The position numbers were made by a program, and so were the translations under genes. A stretch of DNA of 10,741 nucleotides from Domibacillus sp. (GTDB lineage: Bacteria > Bacillota > Bacilli > Bacillales > Domibacillaceae), in assembly GCA_031177795.1 (NCBI GenBank), contig JAPSKG010000055.1:1-10741 (forward strand), in the 5' to 3' direction. Below are positions 6,726-10,741 of this stretch, in pieces. Each line of letters begins with the position of its first letter. Position 1 is the first letter of the stretch. The notes beneath the pieces were generated by a model. It was not told where the DNA came from and searched no databases. It saw nothing but the letters and a program-made list of their open reading frames with translations.

Positions 6726-7557
6726 ACAGCTCTTTAGCCAGTGCCCGCAACAGCGTGCCTTCTACCTCAATATGCGTAAAATCAATGCCCAGCTGAACTG
6801 CTGTTTGTGCAACTTCTGGCCGAATGCCTGACAAAACAGATTTTACGCCAATTAAGTCAAGTGAGAACACTACCTGGAAAATTTGCTGGGCCACCATTGT
6901 ATCAATGAGTGCCACACCGGATAAATCAATAAAAAGCCGCTTTACTTCTTTTTTTGTACACTGTTCAAGCGCCGATGTTAAAATAATCTGCGCCCGCCTT
7001 GGATCAATATCACCAATGAGCGGAATTACACCGATCCCTTCTTTAATTAAAATAACCGGGGCGCTAAGCTCGCGAATCATTTCTTGCTGCGTAGAAAGGC
7101 GCTCGAGCGAATAAAAATAGTAATAGCGGGAAAAAAGTTCAATCGCTGAATCAAACCCTTTATTAATGGTCCGGTTCCATTCAAAAAAAGCGAGATAAGC
7201 TTGTTCGTTTTGTTGGTCCCGGACAAACTGCTCTATTTCAGAAAGAAATATAATCCGGAACGTTTTAAACTGTTCAATAATCTCATTTAAAGGAACATTT
7301 TGGCTGGCCCGCTTTTGAACAAGTGCATTGGCCCAATTTGTTAGATTTTCATTGGCTTCCGCTTGATTTCCGATCAACATACGGGCCAGTTCTTTAATTA
7401 AAAAAGCGCTGTTTTGAAAAAAAGTGTCTATATTTTGTGTATTGCCCGGATGATAAAAAGAACCCGGTGCCGTTTCCTTGCGTACATTCAGCCACTCCTC
7501 GCTAATGGCAGAAGTACGCGCTAATAAAAAATCATGCAACTGTTTGCTTACATCCAA
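6724..7557 (-). CDS. RsbR-type STAS protein (stressosome component, RsbRD/YqhA-like)
   Basis: A 277-aa cytoplasmic protein with a variable helical N-terminal sensor domain (about 1-150, resembling RsbR-type globin-like folds without an obvious cofactor motif), a helical linker ending in RELSAPVI, and a C-terminal STAS domain (about 165-275) with PLIGDIDPRRAQ, IDLSGVALIDTMVAQQ and SGIRPEVAQTAVQLGID. Such proteins form the 1.8-MDa stressosome with RsbS and sequester the kinase RsbT, controlling SigB or a downstream pathway. RsbRA is phosphorylated on T171 and T205: the T205 position is kept here as T220 (IDTMV), but the T171 position is P186 (GDIDPRRA, codon CCA). No rsbS, rsbT or rsbV gene is adjacent, so it is a stand-alone paralogue. 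The start is TTG at 7557 with AGGAGG 9 bases upstream. Confidence 0.88.
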   Translation of the reverse strand: MDVSKQLHDFLLARTSAISEEWLNVRKETAPGSFYHPGNTQNIDTFFQNSAFLIKELARMLIGNQAEANENLTNWANALVQKRASQNVPLNEIIEQFKTFRIIFLSEIEQFVRDQQNEQAYLAFFEWNRTINKGFDSAIELFSRYYYFYSLERLSTQQEMIRELSAPVILIKEGIGVIPLIGDIDPRRAQIILTSALEQCTKKEVKRLFIDLSGVALIDTMVAQQIFQVVFSLDLIGVKSVLSGIRPEVAQTAVQLGIDFTHIEVEGTLLRALAKEL

Positions 7558-7661
7558 AAATTGTTTCCTCCTACTGTTTTTTCATTAGATGAACCGCTTG
7601 TTAAAGCTCCTTTAAGAAGCTATGACCAGGTGAAAAGCCGCGCCTTTCTTTACTCGGCAAC

Positions 7662-7940
7662 TTATTTCAGCGCTGATACATCATCATACTTGGTTCCATG
7701 AGAAAACTTTGTGACCACATACGAGCAAGACGGAACAATTTTCAAGTTGTTTTCACGCGCATAATCCGCAAGAGCATCAAGAAGCTGTGCTGCCACTCCG
7801 CCGCCACGCAACTCTGCAGAAACATAAGTATGATTGGCATTAATGGTTTTTTCGCCCGCCGGCACATACGTAATTTCCGCTACCCGTTTTCCTTCTTTTT
7901 CAATAAAAAAAATGCCTTCTTCATGTTTAATTGTTTCCAT
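7662..7940 (-). CDS. yjdJ: Small GNAT-fold N-acetyltransferase, YjdJ family
   Basis: A 92-aa protein of the minimal GNAT class (YjdJ/NATD1-like), about half the usual acetyltransferase size. It shows an N-terminal strand pair (FFIEKEGKRVAEITYVPAGEK minus ends, residues 11-31), the THTYV-like segment NHTYVSAELRGGGVAAQLL (36-54) containing the acetyl-CoA pyrophosphate loop RGGGVA (45-50), a helix LDALADYAREN, and KIVPSCSYVVTKF (67-79), the family C-terminal strand with a conserved cysteine C72. Substrate unknown. The frame stays open upstream to 8120, but I start at ATG 7940: that is where similarity begins, and a weak site AAGGGG lies 9 bases upstream. It is followed after 104 bp by the rsbR-like gene, same strand, and is divergent from the hemolysin III gene. 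Confidence 0.83.
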   Translation of the reverse strand: METIKHEEGIFFIEKEGKRVAEITYVPAGEKTINANHTYVSAELRGGGVAAQLLDALADYARENNLKIVPSCSYVVTKFSHGTKYDDVSALK

Positions 7941-7974
7941 CGGTGTAAACCCCTTTTCTGCTTTGTTGTTATTT

Positions 7975-8005
7975 AGTATACCCATTTCTATACAACGCTT
8001 TAAAC
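7975..8005 (-). promoter_or_regulatory. Promoter of the yjdJ-like gene; SigA -10 overlapping a SigB-like motif
   Basis: On the minus strand, TATACT (7980-7975) makes a good SigA -10, with a poor -35. The same place reads GTTTAA (8005-8000), 16 bases, GGGTAT (7983-7978), the hexamers of the SigB consensus, but the spacer is 1-3 bases longer than usual for SigB. SigA use is the safer reading. Confidence 0.4.
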
Positions 8006-8021
8006 CCGTTTCGGCTTTAAA

Positions 8022-8052
8022 GGGGAACAATCCCCAAAGTGTATGATACAAT
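8022..8052 (+). promoter_or_regulatory. Extended -10 promoter of the hemolysin III gene with a small inverted repeat
   Basis: TGATACAAT at 8044-8052 is an extended -10 (TACAAT at 8047-8052). The place of the -35 has only GGAACA. Covering that place is a short inverted repeat GGGGA-ACAA-TCCCC (8022-8035), which could bind a regulator or be chance. Confidence 0.5.
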
Positions 8053-8090
8053 ATGAGTACGAGTTTAACTGCCTGAAAGGATTGTCGTTC

Positions 8091-8750
8091 ATGAAAAACA
8101 CCACAACAGCACAAACGCATGTGTTTTCAAAAGGAGAAGAAATCGCGAATTCAATTACGCATGGCATCGGCGCAGCGCTTAGTACAGCAGCGCTTGTTTT
8201 GCTGATTGTTTTTTCTTCTTTGTACGGAAATGGCTGGCATTTTGCAGGGTTTCTAATATTTGGCATTACCATGCTGCTGCTTTACTTGTCTTCAACGCTT
8301 GTTCACAGCTTTCCTCAAGGAAAAGCAAAAGATTTGTTTGAAATTTTTGATCATGCGTCGATTTACTTATTTATCGCGGGAACGTACACGCCATTTTTGT
8401 TTATTGCTGTAAAAGGCACGCTGGGATGGTCTTTGTTCGGAGCGGTATGGGGGCTGGCTATTGCCGGAACTATTTTTAAATGCTTTTTTGTAAAGCGATT
8501 TGTGTTCATGTCCACTTTGTTATACGTAGTGATGGGCTGGCTCATTGTTTTTGCCTGGGGTCCCCTTGTTGATGCGTTGTCACCAGCATCACTGGCTTTT
8601 CTAGTAGCCGGAGGGATTTTGTACACGGCAGGGTCTGTGTTTTATGTATGGCGCGGGTTTCCTTATCACCATATGATCTGGCATCTTTTTGTTTTAGCCG
8701 GAACTGTTTCTCACTTTTTTGCAGTTATGGGGCTTTTGCCAGGTATGTAA
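8091..8750 (+). CDS. yplQ: Hemolysin III / PAQR-family membrane protein (YplQ-like)
   Basis: A 219-aa integral membrane protein with about seven hydrophobic segments (roughly 25-43, 50-68, 90-106, 112-130, 138-156, 166-185, 195-215). It carries the family motifs ANSITHGIG (19-27), SxxxH as S68/H72, FDHASIYLFIAGTYTPF (86-102, with D87), and HxxxH as H194/H198 in YHHMIWHLFVLAG. The S, D and H residues are the metal-dependent hydrolase signature of the CREST/PAQR superfamily. B. subtilis YplQ is similar in size; the hemolysin name comes from a B. cereus homologue, and a haemolytic role should not be assumed. An in-frame ATG at 8043 lies inside the predicted promoter -10 region, so I start at ATG 8091, preceded by GAAAGGA 9 bases away. 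The gene is monocistronic, ending in a terminator. Confidence 0.9.
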   Translation: MKNTTTAQTHVFSKGEEIANSITHGIGAALSTAALVLLIVFSSLYGNGWHFAGFLIFGITMLLLYLSSTLVHSFPQGKAKDLFEIFDHASIYLFIAGTYTPFLFIAVKGTLGWSLFGAVWGLAIAGTIFKCFFVKRFVFMSTLLYVVMGWLIVFAWGPLVDALSPASLAFLVAGGILYTAGSVFYVWRGFPYHHMIWHLFVLAGTVSHFFAVMGLLPGM

Positions 8751-8779
8751 AAAACCATTCCGATTTCCGGAATGGTTTT
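8751..8779. terminator. Bidirectional intrinsic terminator between yplQ-like and TctC-like genes
   Basis: Arms 8753-8762 and 8768-8777 form a 10-bp stem (AACCATTCCG/CGGAATGGTT) with a 5-base loop, bounded by an A-run on the left and a T-run on the right. It starts immediately after the plus-strand stop (8748-8750) and touches the stop of the convergent minus-strand gene (8782-8780), so it serves both. Confidence 0.93.
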
Positions 8780-9730
8780 TTATTTGCCATTCATGATATA
8801 CCGATACTTTTTTGTATCTGATTCAAGCAAGGAAACGGTATCTTTACTGTTTCGGTAAAAGGGCGACCAATTGTGTTTTTTTAATTCTTCTTTCCAGTAA
8901 GGGGAAGCATTTACCTGAGCCAGCAGCCGCGACCACTGCTTTTTTTCGGATTCTGCCATGCCCCCTGGCCCCATTACCCCTCGCCAATGTGGAAACACAA
9001 CAGGAATGCCTTGTTCTTTCCATGTTGGAACATGTGGAAGCTCTTCAATCCGCTTTTCAGAAGAAATGGCGATAATCCGCACATTTTCTTCGGCAGCGTA
9101 TTTGGCTGATTGAGAAGAAGAAAGAGAAGCTGCTGCAATCGTCCCTGCTTTTAACGCGCCAAGAAGCGCATCTGCATTAGAATATTGAAAAAACCGAATT
9201 GAAGAAGCGGATAAGCCGGATGCATATGCGGCCTGGGCAAAAGCAATTTGGTCATCGTTTCCAAACTGTGGTTCAATTCCAACCGGGTAGTTTTCCGGAT
9301 TTTCTTTTAAGCGGCTCATTAAATCAGCAATAGTTTGTATAGATGAATCGTTTCGGACAATAACAGACTGCCATTCACTTGCCATGGTGGCAAGCGGCGT
9401 AAAATCCTGGTAAGTCAGGCTGCTGTGGCCAAGCAAGTTGTTGGTTACCAGCAAGCTGCTTGTCATCGCAACCGAATGAGTGCTTTTCTTGTTCAATAGC
9501 TCCCATCCTTTTTCTCCACCATCTCCTTCCTCGTAAACAATCCGGATTTGTTTTTTTGTAAGGCGCTCTTTTTCCATAACTGTTTGAATTGAGCGGGCAA
9601 GCTCATCCCATCCACCACCCGGTGATCCGGGAACAATAAAAGTTAGTTCCTGATTTGCCAGATTTTCTTTTGTTTGAGAACAACCGGACACTGTTAAAAG
9701 CAATAGCAAGCATATTAAGCAGCGGATCAT
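8780..9730 (-). CDS. TctC-family solute-binding lipoprotein (YflP-like)
   Basis: An extracytoplasmic binding protein of the tripartite tricarboxylate transporter receptor (Bug/TctC) family. The 316-aa precursor has a short hydrophobic signal peptide ending in a lipobox VSGC with C17 as the lipidated cysteine. The mature part begins with the family ligand loop FIVPGSPGGGWDELAR, where GGGWD matches the usual PAGGxxD loop that contacts a carboxylate, and continues through VYEEGDGGEKGW, FGNDDQIAFA and PHWRGVMGPGG, all typical positions. I use the ATG at 9730, which overlaps the response regulator stop (TGATG), with AAGGTG 8 bases upstream; a TTG at 9733 is directly before it. The membrane partners TctA and TctB do not follow: the transcript ends at a terminator. 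Linkage to a CitS/CitT-like two-component system resembles B. subtilis yflP near citST, suggesting citrate or another carboxylate as ligand. Confidence 0.9.
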   Translation of the reverse strand: MIRCLICLLLLLTVSGCSQTKENLANQELTFIVPGSPGGGWDELARSIQTVMEKERLTKKQIRIVYEEGDGGEKGWELLNKKSTHSVAMTSSLLVTNNLLGHSSLTYQDFTPLATMASEWQSVIVRNDSSIQTIADLMSRLKENPENYPVGIEPQFGNDDQIAFAQAAYASGLSASSIRFFQYSNADALLGALKAGTIAAASLSSSQSAKYAAEENVRIIAISSEKRIEELPHVPTWKEQGIPVVFPHWRGVMGPGGMAESEKKQWSRLLAQVNASPYWKEELKKHNWSPFYRNSKDTVSLLESDTKKYRYIMNGK

Positions 9731-10410
9731 CAAGAAGGCACCTTAAAATATTTTCGTTCCGGGCGTCCGACAATGCCGTATTCATGTTCCACACGACATT
9801 TCCCGATCGTCACTAAATACTCAAGGTATCGGCGGGCTGTTGTCCGGGAAGCGCCAATTTCCAAGCCCATTTCTTCAATGGAAATACCTGAATCCAGTTT
9901 TTCCAGTACATTAGATACCCGTTTTAATGTCACACCATCAATGCCGGTTGGCAGCTGTGGGGCTAACCCGGCTGTTTGGCCAGGTCCGCTGAAAAAAACA
10001 TCAATGGCTTCTTGTGTTACTTCATTCATTTTGGAAAGAAACTCTTTTTTCTTTTGGTATTCTTGAATCACAAACGTGAATTTTTCAAGAGGAACAGGTT
10101 TGATTAAGTAATGGAAAATGCCATATTGAATTGCTTTGTCCAGCATGTGCTTTTCAGAAGCAGCGGTAATCATAATCACATCTGTTTTAGGAAACCGTTG
10201 TTTTAAAATAGGCAAAAGCTCCGTACCCAGCATATCGGGCATATAAATATCAAGAAGCAGCAAATCTGTTTCTTTTTTTTCAAGAAGGTCCAATGTTTCT
10301 TTGGCATTTAACGCCTTTCCGACCACTTGAGTTCCCGGAATTTTCCGCAAAAATTCTTCTTGTATACTTGCAATGCGAAAGTCATCTTCTGCAATAGCAA
10401 CACGAATCAT
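9730..10410 (-). CDS. CitB/CitT-family two-component response regulator
   Basis: A 226-aa transcription factor. The N-terminal receiver (about 1-120) has the acidic pair D9/D10, phosphoacceptor D54 in LLLDIYMPD, T82 and K104 in YLIKPVP, so all catalytic residues are present. The C-terminal DNA-binding part (about 155-226) has a winged helix with the recognition segment SIEEMGLEIGASRTTARRYL (177-196) and the GRPERKY tail (215-221) characteristic of the CitB/DcuR/CitT/DctR group, which controls uptake of citrate, malate or other C4/C6 carboxylates. The ATG at 10410 overlaps the kinase stop (ATGA), with AAGGAGATG a few bases upstream; its own stop overlaps the start of the TctC-like gene. Translational coupling of all three supports one signalling unit. 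Which carboxylate is sensed cannot be decided from the regulator. Confidence 0.93.
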   Translation of the reverse strand: MIRVAIAEDDFRIASIQEEFLRKIPGTQVVGKALNAKETLDLLEKKETDLLLLDIYMPDMLGTELLPILKQRFPKTDVIMITAASEKHMLDKAIQYGIFHYLIKPVPLEKFTFVIQEYQKKKEFLSKMNEVTQEAIDVFFSGPGQTAGLAPQLPTGIDGVTLKRVSNVLEKLDSGISIEEMGLEIGASRTTARRYLEYLVTIGKCRVEHEYGIVGRPERKYFKVPS

Positions 10411-10741
10411 GATGAAACATCTCCTTTTGATGATAACTCTTTTGGTAAATAAACCGTAAAAATAGTGCCCACTGGATTATTGGGCAAAACCTCAACCATT
10501 CCTCTAAAAGAGTCTACCGCTTCTTTTACGTTGTAAAGGCCAAAACCGCGGCCGGTTCCTTTTGTGGAAAATCCCTTTTTAAATAAGCGATCCAGTTCTT
10601 CTTCCGCAATGCCTTTTCCATTATCGGTTACTTCAATGATTAAGCTGCTGCTGGCATCTGTCAGCAAAAACGTAACAGAAGGCTTTGCCGCTTCCGTTAC
10701 TGCTTCAAACGCGTTGTCAATCAAATTGCTAATAATCGTTA
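10407..10741 (-). CDS. CitA/DcuS-family sensor histidine kinase, C-terminal part only
   Basis: Only the C-terminal ATPase domain is inside the window; the frame stays open to the right edge, with codons for TIISN before LIDNAFEA. Motifs of the HATPase fold are in order: N box NLIDNAFEA, G1 DNGKGI, F-box GFSTKG, G2 GRGFGLYNVKEAV, and a final GTIFTVYLPK strand. The GxSTKGxGRGxGLY form is typical of the CitA/DcuS/CitS/DctS kinases, whose periplasmic PAS domain binds citrate or C4-dicarboxylates; that domain and the phospho-histidine lie beyond the edge. The stop overlaps the response regulator start (ATGA). Partner of the adjacent CitT-like regulator by position. Confidence 0.9.
   Translation of the reverse strand, partial: TIISNLIDNAFEAVTEAAKPSVTFLLTDASSSLIIEVTDNGKGIAEEELDRLFKKGFSTKGTGRGFGLYNVKEAVDSFRGMVEVLPNNPVGTIFTVYLPKELSSKGDVSS

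Noticed and set aside
7601..7615. Perfect small palindrome TTAAAG-CTC-CTTTAA upstream of the rsbR-like gene
   Set aside because: AT-rich, with a 3-base loop and no following T-run; too short to call an operator or terminator without conservation data.
7636..7658. Possible terminator after the yjdJ gene (GCCG ... CGGC followed by TTTT on the minus strand)
   Set aside because: Only a 4-bp stem around a loop of about 14 bases; not convincing. The 104-bp gap holds nothing else I can support besides the ribosome binding site of the next gene.
7941..8120. Open extension of the yjdJ frame to an ATG at 8120, giving 152 residues
   Set aside because: The added 60 residues resemble no part of the family, run through the predicted promoters of both divergent genes and overlap the hemolysin III start. 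The ATG at 7940 fits the family length.
1..10741. Mobile elements, CRISPR arrays, tRNA/rRNA genes, defence or toxin-antitoxin modules
   Set aside because: I read both strands and found no repeat arrays, terminal inverted repeats, transposase or integrase motifs, or RNA gene signatures. Nearly all space is filled by conserved chromosomal genes.

Overview
The window looks like chromosomal DNA from a Bacillaceae member (Bacillus or a close relative). Evidence: AT-leaning sequence, strong AGGAGG-type ribosome binding sites, frequent TTG starts, and close resemblance of almost every protein to Bacillus subtilis families (CysH, Sat, CysC, YlnD/E/F, YkpA, YplQ, YjdJ, RsbR paralogues, CitS/CitT/YflP-like). 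I see no phage, insertion sequence, CRISPR, tRNA or rRNA.

Region 1 (1-4943, minus strand) is a sulfate-assimilation and siroheme operon in the order cysH - sat - cysC - cobA - sirB - sirC - TauE/SafE-like permease (cut by the window edge). Sat and CysC activate sulfate to APS and PAPS, CysH reduces these to sulfite, and CobA/SirC/SirB make siroheme, the cofactor of the sulfite reductase, which is not in this window. The B. subtilis operon carries the sulfate permease gene cysP between cysH and sat. Here that slot is 63 bp of noncoding DNA, and a TauE/SafE membrane protein sits at the distal end. A hairpin between cysC and cobA may split the operon into a high-expression activation half and a lower siroheme half.

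Region 2 (4872-5067) is a divergent intergenic region. It holds an extended -10 promoter for cysH, a promoter for the ABC-F gene, an imperfect dyad overlapping the cysH -35, and a 17-bp palindrome that overlaps a full match to the CcpA cre consensus. The cysH leader is too short for the S-box (SAM) riboswitch known from the B. subtilis cysH operon.

Region 3 (5068-6725) is an ABC-F ATPase of the YkpA/YbiT group ending in a strong bidirectional terminator. It converges with Region 4 (6724-7940, minus), which has an RsbR-type STAS protein (stressosome component) lacking one of the two canonical phospho-threonines, and a small YjdJ-type acetyltransferase.

Region 5 (8091-8779, plus) is a hemolysin III/PAQR-type membrane protein ending in a second bidirectional terminator. 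It converges with Region 6 (8780-10741, minus): a sensor kinase (C-terminal part only), a CitB/CitT-type response regulator and a TctC-type solute-binding lipoprotein, joined by overlapping stop/start codons. No TctA/TctB transporter genes follow, so the binding protein probably serves signal sensing or an unlinked transporter.

These are mostly core or commonly conserved genes. I did not find a clearly unprecedented system; the most interesting points are regulatory (cre and dyad at cysH, loss of the S-box), the cysP/TauE replacement, the RsbR phosphosite loss and the solute-receptor/two-component unit.
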